From Bacteroidetes bacterium UBA6491 (GTDB lineage Bacteria > Bacteroidota > Bacteroidia > NS11-12g > UBA9320): a stretch of 19,647 nucleotides of DNA. Position numbers and translations under genes: made by a program. The stretch covers positions 1-19,647 of the forward strand of contig DJML01000079.1 in assembly GCA_002436505.1 (NCBI GenBank). Direction: 5' to 3'. Positions 8,001 through 16,462 of the stretch are shown here, in pieces. Numbering within the stretch: the stretch's first letter is position 1; each line of letters opens with the position of its first letter. Under the pieces are notes generated by a model. That model ran no database searches, was not told the DNA's origin, and saw only the letters and a program-made list of their open reading frames with translations.

Positions 8001-8433
8001 AACATCAATAACGCTTAATTTTAGAATTTATGTTTACCTGGAAAGTTAAAATTGCCACATGATGAAATATCTGCTGAATTTCATCCGGTTTGAAGGAAAA
8101 ATAATCCTGATTTTCCAAATACTGGACATATTTTAATTTTAAAAGCTCAATACATTAATTATGAGAGAAATACAAATTAAAACACATTGCTTTAAATTTA
8201 AAAATAGATCGCTTTAAAATGGGCACGATAATAATAATAAAACAAGGTCAAACTTAAGCCGCCTAAAAGGCAGTAAGCCTCCTAATTTAGCTGACATTTA
8301 GAGCATCCATCAAGGCAACAAATAACCTCATTCTGTGATTTCCACAACAGGTATTCCAATTTAGGTACTGAATCCCCAAAATTAGAACGACAAACGTTTA
8401 ATCAACGGCAGTAAAATCGAACACAATTAAACC
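8001..8433. other. AT-rich intergenic spacer without recognisable gene
   Basis: This stretch separates the divergent DUF4197 operon and the PKD-protein gene. It is visibly richer in A and T than the genes on both sides, with poly-A/T tracts such as TTTAAATTTAAA near 8190-8205 and a short GATAATAATAATAA run near 8227-8241. No open frame with coding character, no tRNA, no strong hairpin and no obvious direct-repeat pair for a LytTR regulator was found. It is the natural place for regulatory sites of either flanking unit, but I could identify none before the promoter at 8434. Confidence 0.5.
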
Positions 8434-8464
8434 TTGACAAACTCTCTAAATATCAGTACCTTCG
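8434..8464 (+). promoter_or_regulatory. Bacteroidota-type promoter (TTG ... TACCTTCG) upstream of the PKD-protein gene
   Basis: TTGACA at 8434-8439 supplies the -33 TTG, and TACCTTCG at 8457-8464 matches the -7 consensus TAnnTTTG in seven of eight positions. Twenty bases separate the TTG from the -7 box, within the usual range for this phylum. Transcription would begin near 8470, giving an untranslated leader of roughly 140 bases before the GTG at 8612, a leader that contains the short open frame at 8466-8570. Confidence 0.55.
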
Positions 8465-8465
8465 T

Positions 8466-8570
8466 TTGCTTACATCCAACCAAAAATCGACTGAAACTGT
8501 ATTGAAAAACGGATTAGGCACACAATTTGTGTATAATGACGGTACAACCGCTAAAAAAGTGAACAAATAG
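8466..8570 (+). other. short open frame in the leader of the PKD-protein gene (34 codons, TTG start)
   Basis: Between the promoter and the PKD-protein gene runs an open frame from TTG 8466 to TAG 8570. It lacks an ATG, and another in-frame TTG lies at 8502. The second half reads GLGTQFVYNDGTTAKK, which has protein-like composition, unlike the AT-rich spacer before it. It might be a leader peptide, a leftover C-terminus of a lost gene, or chance. I recognise no family and see no ribosome binding site. Confidence 0.2.
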
Positions 8571-8611
8571 TAAAATATTAAGGACCAACTCCATAATACC
8601 CCCTGACTATC

Positions 8612-11600
8612 GTGAACAAAATAATGCCACTACTTCTGTTTTTGTTCGGTGCCTTTGTAGCATCCGGGCAGCCTGTGGCTGATTTTATCGCTTCAGATTA
8701 CAGAGGCTGTACGCCTTTGGTGGTTCAGTTCACGAATAAATCAACGAATTCGGTCAAATATGAATGGGATCTTGGGAATGGAAACAGATCCATGTTGCCA
8801 AGCCCATCCGCTATTTATTATCAGGCTGGGACATACACGATCACTCTTAAAGCCATTGATAGCTCAGGAAAATCTGCATCAAAAAGTGCTACTATTCAGG
8901 TTTTGAAGGACCCGCTTTCTGCTTTCTCATTCTCTGCTAAATCTGCATGTGAGGGGGAAATAGTATCCTTCACAGAAAATGCCATCGAAGGCGATACGAC
9001 AATAAATCTATGGTCATGGGACTTTGGTGATGGAAATCTGGACACCGGGCAGAACGTGTCTCATGTTTTCAAACGCAGTGGTCAGTTTGCAATTTCGTTG
9101 TATGTCAAAGACGCAAACGGTTGTGATGATGATACTGTAATTAAGCAAGGCTTAACCATTTGGCCATTACCGATCGCAGAATTCGATATTGAAGAAACGC
9201 AATATTGCACTCCTCCGGCGAAAGTAAATTTTATTAATGAATCATGGAGAGGAACGCCACATACCTATGAGTGGGATTTCGATGACGGAGGAACATCTAC
9301 AGATGCAGACCCTTCTCACACCTATCAAAAACTAGGCACGTATACTCCTAGAATCATTGTCACTTCGGCCAATGGATGCAAGGATACTTTTGAAACATCA
9401 ATTAAAATAGAGATCTACCCGTTAAATGCCGACTTCAACCTACCGGCGGATATATGCGGTCCTGATCTGGTTTCCTTTAAGAACAACACCTATCCTGACC
9501 CTTCCAGCACCAAATACAAGTGGTACATTGATGGAAAACTAGCGAATAACAAGAAAAATCCGTTCCTGAACTTAAATCCAGGAAAGCATAAAATAAAACT
9601 GGAGGCTTCTGATTCCGGTTGTTTCGATGAAATAGAAAAGGAAATTCTTGTTAAAACCACCCCACAGGGCACCTTATCTGTAAGCCCTGAGGTGATATGT
9701 AAAGTGCCTGAAGACATCAATCTAAGTTTTGTCCCTGACACTTTTGGGTCGTACAAATGGTACATTGACGGTAAACTAGTTTCCACAGACGCTAAATACA
9801 AATTCACCGCACAGGTAAAAAAAGACTATCAGATCAAACTTGTGGTTGAGGATGACGGTTGTGTAAATGAATTTAATTACACCGTCAAAGCAAGCACTCC
9901 AAATTTTCAAGTTTTAAGAGACACTTCCGGCTGCGCTCCTCTTCCCGTTCAATTTAAAATAATCGATAACTCTAAGAATGGTTTGGCTAGCTTCAAATGG
10001 AAATTCGGTGATGGCGATTCGTCGTCCATGCAAAATCCGTCCCACACTTATTACGATACTGGTTCTTTCACAGTTAAGGTGACTGTTACTGATTCGTTTG
10101 GATGTGAAGGTGAACAAACTGTCTTAGTAGAGTCTGGTCTAAAGATAAAACCGGACCTGACATTTGATAATTCACCGGTGTGTAACGGCGACACTACCAA
10201 ATTTTTCAACCTCACCAAAGAAATCCCTGTAAGACCGCACTGGTATATCTGGACCATTGGTGACAGTATGACCATTACTCCGACAAAGAAAGATCTAAAA
10301 TACATTTACCATCAAATGCCGGGCGACAAGGAAGTGATCTTGTCAACTGACCATTACGGATGTAAAGATTCCATAATTGCTGACCAGACAATTTTGGTTA
10401 AGGCGCCATTTTCCTTACCAGTTATTGAAGGCCCTGACTGTGCTCCTGCACGGTTCAAATTTATCGACAAAAGTGCCGGAGCTACATCAAGAAGATGGCT
10501 GAACCCACCGGTAGATGGGAAAAAAGACAGCATTATCGGACTCACATTGACACCCGGGAAATACCTGGTGGGACTGGCAACCTATAGCTCGGTTACAGGC
10601 TGCACAGACACCTCCTACGTAAAGAGAGAGTTGAGACAGACTCCTAAATTATCAATAGTCTTATCTACCAACCCGGATTGCCCTCCGGTGACATCTAACA
10701 TCACGGTTTCTACTGAGTTTGCCACTTTTGTCGAGTATTCTCTTTATGATCAGGTTGAATACATGACCATAAGTAAAAGTGAACAGGTAATCGACAAAGA
10801 ATTCAATAATCTGCCTTCTGATTTTAAAATAACTATTAAAGCAAGAAACAGCAGCTGTTATAAAGATACCGTAATATTTGTTGATGGAAACGGACCGGTT
10901 GCCGATGCAAATGCAGAAATTTCAGGTAATTGCTATCCTTACACATTGAAGCTATATGACCGGTTGTACGGTAAAGATAACTTTGAACATTTCTGGCGAA
11001 TAGGGAATTTAAAGACAATCCCTGTTACGTCTGCAAATATGACCTATGTTCTGAAAGATAAAATTCCTGGGTATGACACAATTCCGGTTGAATTATTCGT
11101 TCGAAACGACACTTGCCAGCACAGTAAACTGTTCAAATTCCCGGTTGACACAAGGGACGTAATCCTGAACCATGACCTCGATGAGTTCTGTAATAGCATA
11201 AAGCATCAATTGAGGTTTAAACATAGTCAGAAAGTAGATATTGGAACCTATCAGACATGGGGGATAAATGACCAATGGGATAACGACCCTTCCTCAGATT
11301 TCTCATACGTTTATGACCTTGAGAAAGATGGAATAGATGACACCCTGAAATTGAGGGTTCATTACAGCGAAGAATGTGTTACACAATATCCTTTTATAAC
11401 CGAGGATGATGGCAAAGGAACGATTGCGGCATTTGGTTTCGACACCGCAGGTTCGATCTGTCCTCCACTATTTGTTAATTTCAGCGACAAGTCTAAAAGT
11501 GTTAATCAAATAATTTCGTGGGAATGGGAACTGGGTGATGGTTCTTCCTCTATCCAGCAAAATCCTGGTAAGATCTACTTTGAACCGGGAAGTTACGGAA

Positions 11601-13840
11601 TACGCCTTGCTATCGCAGACAGCAAAGGCTGTACTGATACGACATACCTGCCTGATATCATCGTGGTTGACGGCCCTAAAGCTGAACTCCTTATCGAACC
11701 ACTGATCGGTTGTGTGCCTTTGCTGGTTCAATTCACTGGAAGCTCTGAAGATAGTGTGCTGTATAGCTGGGATCTTGGAGATGGATATATTGAGAACGGT
11801 CAGAAGTTATCACACCTCTATACATTACCGGGAACATATACTCCGCTTCTTACCATTTCGGATCAGAACGACTGTAAATACACCCTGCCTCCTAAAGAAA
11901 GAATCCGTGTGCTTCCATATCCTAAAGCCGATTTCACATTTACAGAACAGTGCATAAACGATACAACATTCTTTAATTTCACAGGTGACAGCAGTGGAAG
12001 AATTACGCGCATTTCCTGGGATTTTGGGAATGATTCTACAGCTTCTGGAACAACAGATACTAATTTCACATACACTGAACGTGGAGATTATTTTGTGTCA
12101 GTAGCAATTGAGAACGAAGGTGGTTGTGCAGACAGTATCTCCAAAAAAGTTCGGATATACGGAGCCGACCCCGCGTTTATTAAATCTGAACCAGGTATAT
12201 GCATTGATGAAGAAATAACTTTAACTGATCTCAGCAAAGCAGATACAACTATCATTTCAAAAACCTGGCTTGTTGACAGTGTCGTTATGGGCCATTCGGA
12301 TATATTAAAAGTTTCCATACCGGTGCCTGGAATCTATCCCCTTGAATTAATCATTGAGACTGAAATGGGATGTTCGTACAGCACCATTGATAGCTCAGGA
12401 TTAATAGTCAGTGATACTTTACCCCTTGAACCGGCTGTGATTAGGCGGGTGTCTGTACTGGACGACTTTTCGGTTGAGATTAAAATCGATGAACAAAAGG
12501 ACATGATGCTCTCAGAACATTCGGTCTGGATGGAAGACACAAATGGAGCGTTAAGTAAAATTAAAAACTTTGGCAAAGAAGAACTTCTTACTGAGATCGG
12601 TGGGTTAAATACGTTACAGAATGTATACTGTATGATGGTGAAAAGGGAGTCCTATTGTCCGACCCCTTACCCGGACACCCCGGCATCATACCATTGTACC
12701 GTAGAACTTAAGGCAAAAGGCATTGGCCCAAGAAACCATCTTGAATGGACCCCATACATTGGTTGGGACACCGTAAAAGAATATGAAATTTACAGTAAGC
12801 AAGAACTGGCAAATAATTACAGCTATCTGGCCACTGTTCCCGGAGACCAACTGACATATATTGATTCAACAATGCTCTGCCGTGATGAAAGGCGCTACCA
12901 CATCAAGGCCCTAGAGCAAGGCGGATTTGAAGAATATTCATGGTCGGACACGGCGCACGCAGTGCCAAAAAATGGCTATCCGGTAAAAGCTCCGGAAGTA
13001 TGGCGTACATCTGTCGAAGAGGATCTTTACACTATTTTGGAATGGGTGGTCCCAGATAAATCAAAGGTACCTTTAAAAGAATTTGAAATATATAAAAGGC
13101 CTGCTAATGGCGATGAGGTAGAATCAATTTCACACGATTTTTCTTCAAGTATGGACATAGCCGATTACAAAGTCTGGGTCGATGATGAGTCCTACATTTA
13201 TAAGGTCAGGGCTACCGACACCTGTGGCAATCTCAGCCCATGGTCAAATATTGGTAAGACCGTTCTTTTAACCGTTGGTTTTGATGAAGAAATATACAGT
13301 CCTAAGCTATCCTGGACCAAATATTCATTGTGGAATGAAGGTGTTGAGAAATACCTCATTGAAAGAATGAATGAAAATGGACAATTTGACATCATCGGCC
13401 AGTCAGAAGGCCCAGATGACACTACCTATATTGATCCACAGGCCTATCAGATCTGTAACCCTAATTTCTGTTACCGTGTAACTGCGATCAGAAATCAACC
13501 CGACAACTTCCCTGACAGTACTCACGATGTCATCAGCCATTCAAACGTTCAATGTTCTCCTGTTGAAAGCCATTTGTATACACCAAATGCATTTACAATG
13601 AATAAAGACGGTTTGAACGAAACTTTCCAGCCGATCGGCATGTACATGAGAACGTATGAACTTGAGATCTATGACAGGTGGGGTGCATTGCTGTTCAGGA
13701 CCAATGAGTGCTTTGGAAACTGGGATGGTACATTCCAGGGACGACCATGCCCGGTTGAGACCTACGTTTATATTGTTGAAGGTTTCGGAGCAGATGGTAG
13801 ATTCCACAGACGAGTGGGTACCGTACATTTGCTGAAATAG
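8612..13840 (+). CDS. giant secreted PKD-repeat protein with FN3-like domains and T9SS type B (CHU_C) sorting domain
   Basis: A 1742-residue exported protein. A signal peptide (1-19, ending VASG) is followed by 15 PKD or PKD-like Ig-fold units between residues 22 and 1266. Units 1, 2, 3, 6, 12, 13 and 14 keep a PKD-like core (WDLGNGN, WDFGDGN, WDFDDGG, WKFGDGD, WELGDGS, WDLGDGY, WDFGND); the others are degenerate. Units 2-15 each carry two cysteines 54-62 residues apart. FN3-like domains follow (about 1270-1365, 1366-1455, 1462-1555, 1556-1645). The C-terminus (1656-1742) is a CHU_C/gliding-motility-associated domain: YTPNAFTMNKDGLNETF, YELEIYDRWGALLF and GNWDGTFQG. That domain routes proteins through the type IX secretion system, so this is most likely a surface or secreted adhesin or structural protein; no enzyme domain is seen. 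The GTG start is chosen because it includes the Lys of the signal peptide; ATG 8624 is the alternative. No PorP/SprF-type partner gene lies beside it. Confidence 0.93.
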   Translation: MNKIMPLLLFLFGAFVASGQPVADFIASDYRGCTPLVVQFTNKSTNSVKYEWDLGNGNRSMLPSPSAIYYQAGTYTITLKAIDSSGKSASKSATIQVLKDPLSAFSFSAKSACEGEIVSFTENAIEGDTTINLWSWDFGDGNLDTGQNVSHVFKRSGQFAISLYVKDANGCDDDTVIKQGLTIWPLPIAEFDIEETQYCTPPAKVNFINESWRGTPHTYEWDFDDGGTSTDADPSHTYQKLGTYTPRIIVTSANGCKDTFETSIKIEIYPLNADFNLPADICGPDLVSFKNNTYPDPSSTKYKWYIDGKLANNKKNPFLNLNPGKHKIKLEASDSGCFDEIEKEILVKTTPQGTLSVSPEVICKVPEDINLSFVPDTFGSYKWYIDGKLVSTDAKYKFTAQVKKDYQIKLVVEDDGCVNEFNYTVKASTPNFQVLRDTSGCAPLPVQFKIIDNSKNGLASFKWKFGDGDSSSMQNPSHTYYDTGSFTVKVTVTDSFGCEGEQTVLVESGLKIKPDLTFDNSPVCNGDTTKFFNLTKEIPVRPHWYIWTIGDSMTITPTKKDLKYIYHQMPGDKEVILSTDHYGCKDSIIADQTILVKAPFSLPVIEGPDCAPARFKFIDKSAGATSRRWLNPPVDGKKDSIIGLTLTPGKYLVGLATYSSVTGCTDTSYVKRELRQTPKLSIVLSTNPDCPPVTSNITVSTEFATFVEYSLYDQVEYMTISKSEQVIDKEFNNLPSDFKITIKARNSSCYKDTVIFVDGNGPVADANAEISGNCYPYTLKLYDRLYGKDNFEHFWRIGNLKTIPVTSANMTYVLKDKIPGYDTIPVELFVRNDTCQHSKLFKFPVDTRDVILNHDLDEFCNSIKHQLRFKHSQKVDIGTYQTWGINDQWDNDPSSDFSYVYDLEKDGIDDTLKLRVHYSEECVTQYPFITEDDGKGTIAAFGFDTAGSICPPLFVNFSDKSKSVNQIISWEWELGDGSSSIQQNPGKIYFEPGSYGIRLAIADSKGCTDTTYLPDIIVVDGPKAELLIEPLIGCVPLLVQFTGSSEDSVLYSWDLGDGYIENGQKLSHLYTLPGTYTPLLTISDQNDCKYTLPPKERIRVLPYPKADFTFTEQCINDTTFFNFTGDSSGRITRISWDFGNDSTASGTTDTNFTYTERGDYFVSVAIENEGGCADSISKKVRIYGADPAFIKSEPGICIDEEITLTDLSKADTTIISKTWLVDSVVMGHSDILKVSIPVPGIYPLELIIETEMGCSYSTIDSSGLIVSDTLPLEPAVIRRVSVLDDFSVEIKIDEQKDMMLSEHSVWMEDTNGALSKIKNFGKEELLTEIGGLNTLQNVYCMMVKRESYCPTPYPDTPASYHCTVELKAKGIGPRNHLEWTPYIGWDTVKEYEIYSKQELANNYSYLATVPGDQLTYIDSTMLCRDERRYHIKALEQGGFEEYSWSDTAHAVPKNGYPVKAPEVWRTSVEEDLYTILEWVVPDKSKVPLKEFEIYKRPANGDEVESISHDFSSSMDIADYKVWVDDESYIYKVRATDTCGNLSPWSNIGKTVLLTVGFDEEIYSPKLSWTKYSLWNEGVEKYLIERMNENGQFDIIGQSEGPDDTTYIDPQAYQICNPNFCYRVTAIRNQPDNFPDSTHDVISHSNVQCSPVESHLYTPNAFTMNKDGLNETFQPIGMYMRTYELEIYDRWGALLFRTNECFGNWDGTFQGRPCPVETYVYIVEGFGADGRFHRRVGTVHLLK
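9515..9779 (+). repeat. near-identical 28-base copies inside two adjacent PKD-like units
   Basis: Bases 9515-9542 and 9752-9779 match at 25 of 28 positions, 237 bases (79 codons) apart in the same frame. Both encode YKWYIDGKL, at residues 302-310 and 381-389. They lie at equivalent places in units 4 and 5, pointing to an intragenic tandem duplication of one Ig-like unit. Confidence 0.75.
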
Positions 13841-13875
13841 TCAACATCTCATTTAACCGGAAAATTATCTTCTGC

Positions 13876-13883
13876 TACCTTTG
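13876..13883 (+). promoter_or_regulatory. TACCTTTG promoter box (-7 element) for dtd
   Basis: TACCTTTG is a perfect TAnnTTTG match ending six bases before the dtd ATG at 13890. A clear -33 TTG is missing; TTTAACC at 13852-13858 is the best candidate at the right distance. The box sits in the 49-base gap after the PKD-protein stop. The transcript would start at or next to the ATG. Confidence 0.6.
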
Positions 13884-13889
13884 CCTCTC

Positions 13890-14342
13890 ATGAGAGCTGT
13901 AATTCAACGCGTATCCAGTTGCAATGTTGTTGTAAATGAAACAATGGTCGCCAGGATTGATGCTGGTGTACTCATCTTTCTTGGAATAGAGGATAGCGAT
14001 GAGCAAACCGACATTGAATGGTTGTCAAGAAAGATAATTAATATGCGCATTTTTAATGATTCCTCTGGCGTAATGAACAACAATATTTTGGAGGTTAACG
14101 GAGACATTCTGGTTGTAAGCCAGTTTACTTTGCATGCATCTACAAAAAAAGGAAACCGGCCTTCATACATCCGTGCTGCGAGACCTGAAATTGCTAGAGA
14201 ACTTTACGAAAGTTTCATAGACACCTGTTCCGTAGGGACAGGGAAGAAAGTTCTATCTGGTGAATTCGGTGCAAACATGCAGGTCAGCATTGTAAATGAT
14301 GGCCCGGTCACCATACTCCTTGACAGTAAAAACAAAGAATAG
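13890..14342 (+). CDS. dtd: D-aminoacyl-tRNA deacylase (DTD)
   Basis: A 150-residue cytoplasmic enzyme that hydrolyses D-amino acids (and mischarged glycine) from tRNA, a proofreading step that keeps D-residues out of proteins. Key signatures are all present: the N-terminal MRAVIQRVSSCNV, the SQFTL motif at 77-81 continuing HASTKKGNRPSY, and the Gly-cisPro motif G138-P139 in VNDGPVTILLDS near the C-terminus. Length matches the family. ATG 13890 is chosen because MRAVIQRV is the standard family start; an upstream in-frame TTG at 13881 lies inside the promoter box and is unlikely. The gene stands alone on the plus strand and converges on waaA with only five bases between their stop codons, so there is no room for a dedicated terminator. 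Confidence 0.97.
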   Translation: MRAVIQRVSSCNVVVNETMVARIDAGVLIFLGIEDSDEQTDIEWLSRKIINMRIFNDSSGVMNNNILEVNGDILVVSQFTLHASTKKGNRPSYIRAARPEIARELYESFIDTCSVGTGKKVLSGEFGANMQVSIVNDGPVTILLDSKNKE

Positions 14343-14347
14343 ACGGC

Positions 14348-15583
14348 TCAGGAACGAATGACATTCGTAATCTTTCTGGTGGCCCCTTGTAAGCCCTTCA
14401 TTTTGCCAATGACATCTTCAAAAGTGTTGCTAAAATGTGCTGCCCGGACAGCTCTGGAAAAACTGTCCGCATCCTTGATCCTGTAACCGATACCCTCTTC
14501 AATAAATATATTGGCTTCTGGGAATTTATCTGTTTTCGGACCAAATATCACTGGCAACCCAAACCCGGCGGGTTCAATGATATTGTGCAGTCCCGCACCA
14601 AAACCTCCCCCTACAAATGCAATATCTCCATACCTGTAGATCCTCGACAATAAGCCAACAGAATCAACGATCAGCACCCTGAAGTCATTTGATTTCTTAT
14701 CCCACTCAGAATATTTTGCTACGCCAAAAGGGAACATCATCTTTTCAATGGATCTGATATGCTCCGGGGAAACATCATGAGGAGCAATGATGCAGTCATA
14801 ATTCGTGTGCTCACTGAGAAAAACAGCCAGTATTTCTTCTTCCGAAGGCCATGTGGATCCTCCTATTATCAGATGTTCCGCTGTTTTAAATTTTTCTATT
14901 TCCGGCAGCCTGGCTCCCCTCTTCCTAATGTCTGCTACCCTATCGTAACGCATGTCACCGGTAACAGTTATTTTCTCTTTCTCAACATCCAGCATTAACA
15001 AGTGGTCAAATGACTTCTCATCCTGAACAAATAAGCGGTTAAAATAACTGAGATGTTTCTTGAACCACGATGCATACCATTTGAAAAATATCTGATCATT
15101 TCGGATAATTCCATTGATCAGATAAATTGTTATTCCCTCCTTTTTAAGATAATACAAGAGGTTGAACCAGAATTCATTCTTAACGAAAAAGGCTTCCTTT
15201 GGTTTTACGATCGAGACGAAGCGTCGGGCATTTCTTTTTGTATCCAGTGGGAGGTAAAAGACATTATACCCTTCTGTTCTATTTACAACATTAAATCCTG
15301 AGGGAGAGAAAAACGTGATGAGCAAAGTTGCTTTTGGATGCTTGTCATCACTTGAGGCAGTCAGATCAGGGCTGTCGATCATTGGTCGTGCCATTTCAAA
15401 TTCGCCAAGAGAAGCACAGTGGACCCAGATCACATCTCCTTCAACATTGCTGCGCCATGCCTTCAGGTCTTTAATTAAACCTTTCCGACCTTTTAAAAAT
15501 GCCCTTATCTTAGGAATAAAAAGAGCCGGGATAAGCAAGAGCCATCCACCGGTGATAACAGCCAGATTATAAAATAAACGCAA
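14348..15583 (-). CDS. waaA: 3-deoxy-D-manno-octulosonic acid (Kdo) transferase
   Basis: A 411-residue membrane-anchored glycosyltransferase that adds Kdo from CMP-Kdo to lipid A precursor, the first step of lipopolysaccharide core assembly at the inner membrane. An N-terminal hydrophobic anchor (about 5-24) precedes the Glycos_transf_N domain with the catalytic glutamate E61 in WVHCASLGEFE. The C-terminal GT-B half has IIGGSTWPSEEEIL, IIAPHDVSPEHI and the donor-binding stretch EPAGFGLPVIFGPKTDKFPE. Length fits the family (about 410-430). No ATG exists near the family's usual N-terminus; TTG at 15583-15581 starts LRLFYNLAV exactly where homologues begin. It lies three bases after the TGA of the preceding gene and in the same frame, so translation may depend on reinitiation. 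It implies a lipid A-based outer membrane. Confidence 0.95.
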   Translation of the reverse strand: MRLFYNLAVITGGWLLLIPALFIPKIRAFLKGRKGLIKDLKAWRSNVEGDVIWVHCASLGEFEMARPMIDSPDLTASSDDKHPKATLLITFFSPSGFNVVNRTEGYNVFYLPLDTKRNARRFVSIVKPKEAFFVKNEFWFNLLYYLKKEGITIYLINGIIRNDQIFFKWYASWFKKHLSYFNRLFVQDEKSFDHLLMLDVEKEKITVTGDMRYDRVADIRKRGARLPEIEKFKTAEHLIIGGSTWPSEEEILAVFLSEHTNYDCIIAPHDVSPEHIRSIEKMMFPFGVAKYSEWDKKSNDFRVLIVDSVGLLSRIYRYGDIAFVGGGFGAGLHNIIEPAGFGLPVIFGPKTDKFPEANIFIEEGIGYRIKDADSFSRAVRAAHFSNTFEDVIGKMKGLQGATRKITNVIRS

Positions 15584-15586
15584 GTA

Positions 15587-16360
15587 TCAATCTATAAAAT
15601 ATTCTTCTTCCTCTGGATCCTTGGTAAATATTGGCAATGTGATCCCTGCCTTGGCACCCATCAGCACATCAAACCTCTTCGACTCATCCTTCTGCCTTTT
15701 GTCAAAATCAAATGAACGTAAACTATGCGTCCAGCCTTCGACAAGCTCAATCCCAATGAAGAAATTTATTCGCTTCTGCGGATCCAGATTCTGATAGCCT
15801 ATGAATTGCTTAGCTGCCCATCCGCCGGTAAACCGGTCGTACCCTTTTAGATAGTTTTCTTCTAGTTGAGGCACCTTGACCTGTGATGAGAATATATCGA
15901 TCTTATGGGTCATAAAGCCGAATCCAAGCTCAAAAAGTAACCCTGAGTTCAGGTTTACCTTGTTGAAAGGAACAATCTTCCCGCCTTTGATAAAAAATGT
16001 ATGTCCACGCTCATTAAACTTGACCACCGAAAAATTTCCGTCCTCATCTATGATCTGGCCGTTTCCACCAATGATCGTGTCAAACAGACCAACTTCTTTT
16101 ACCTTTTGACCAAACATCCAGTTGTACTCTATGCCGCCTGTCCATCCCTTCGGTGTTTTATATACAGCAGTTATCCCGATCGAAGAATTATCACCAAACC
16201 TAACTGCCATGTCCTTCTTAGGAATCTGGTACGCATAACCTGGTGAAATAAGAAATCCTGGTTTGCGATCAAAAGGCTTGTATTTCATAAACTGCGCTGA
16301 GGCAGTCATCCCTAAGGGTAGCATCAAAATGACAAAAGCTGCAATTCGCTGAACATTCAT
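15587..16360 (-). CDS. secreted, probable outer-membrane beta-barrel protein of unknown function
   Basis: A 257-residue protein not assigned to a named family. MNVQRIAAFVILMLPLGMTASAQ is a type I signal peptide with a likely cleavage after ASA. The mature part alternates polar and hydrophobic residues with many aromatic and glycine residues (GITAVYKTPKGWTGGIEYNW, GLLFELGFGFMTH, INFFIGIELVEGW, GAKAGITLPIF), the pattern of outer-membrane beta-strands. The C-terminus is acidic (DPEEEEYFID), not ending in the usual aromatic residue. ATG 16360 is chosen; an in-frame TTG at 16372 falls in the promoter box. The stop is three bases before the waaA start, so both are co-transcribed, which suggests but does not prove a link with envelope biogenesis. 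Confidence 0.8.
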   Translation of the reverse strand: MNVQRIAAFVILMLPLGMTASAQFMKYKPFDRKPGFLISPGYAYQIPKKDMAVRFGDNSSIGITAVYKTPKGWTGGIEYNWMFGQKVKEVGLFDTIIGGNGQIIDEDGNFSVVKFNERGHTFFIKGGKIVPFNKVNLNSGLLFELGFGFMTHKIDIFSSQVKVPQLEENYLKGYDRFTGGWAAKQFIGYQNLDPQKRINFFIGIELVEGWTHSLRSFDFDKRQKDESKRFDVLMGAKAGITLPIFTKDPEEEEYFID

Positions 16361-16369
16361 AGTCTTGTG

Positions 16370-16377
16370 CAAACTTA
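16370..16377 (-). promoter_or_regulatory. TAAGTTTG promoter box for the outer-membrane protein/waaA pair
   Basis: On the minus strand TAAGTTTG matches TAnnTTTG perfectly and ends nine bases before ATG 16360. The -33 region has only TTTC at a slightly long distance. It is divergent from the aminotransferase promoter about 90 bases away, so the two envelope operons share one short control region. Confidence 0.55.
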
Positions 16378-16462
16378 ATCGTTTTACTCCATTCGTTATT
16401 GAAATATAGCAATTACCGCACCTATCTTAAGGTTTGTTTATACTCAACTCAAGCTGTTTTAG

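Noticed and set aside
8250..8285. Small GC-containing palindromic bits (GCCTAAAAGGC and AGGCAGTAAGCCT) considered as a terminator.
   Set aside because: Stems are only four to five base pairs with no T-run, and no gene ends there.
8557..8620. The string GTGAACAAA occurs at the end of the leader frame and again at the PKD-protein start.
   Set aside because: Nine bases in an A-rich region is not enough to infer duplication of the gene start.
8853..12400. A 17-base exact match between 8853-8869 and 12384-12400.
   Set aside because: It encodes the same short IDSSG phrase in distant units; too short to claim recombination or a mobile sequence.
13881..13889. An upstream TTG start for dtd giving three extra residues.
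   Set aside because: The TTG is part of the TACCTTTG promoter box, and the family begins with MRAVIQRV at the ATG.
14340..14350. Looked for a terminator between dtd and waaA.
   Set aside because: Only five bases separate the stop codons, so none can exist in the gap; any would have to lie inside the opposing gene.
16361..16372. A TTG start extending the outer-membrane protein by four residues.
   Set aside because: It overlaps the TAAGTTTG promoter box; ATG 16360 gives a proper signal peptide.
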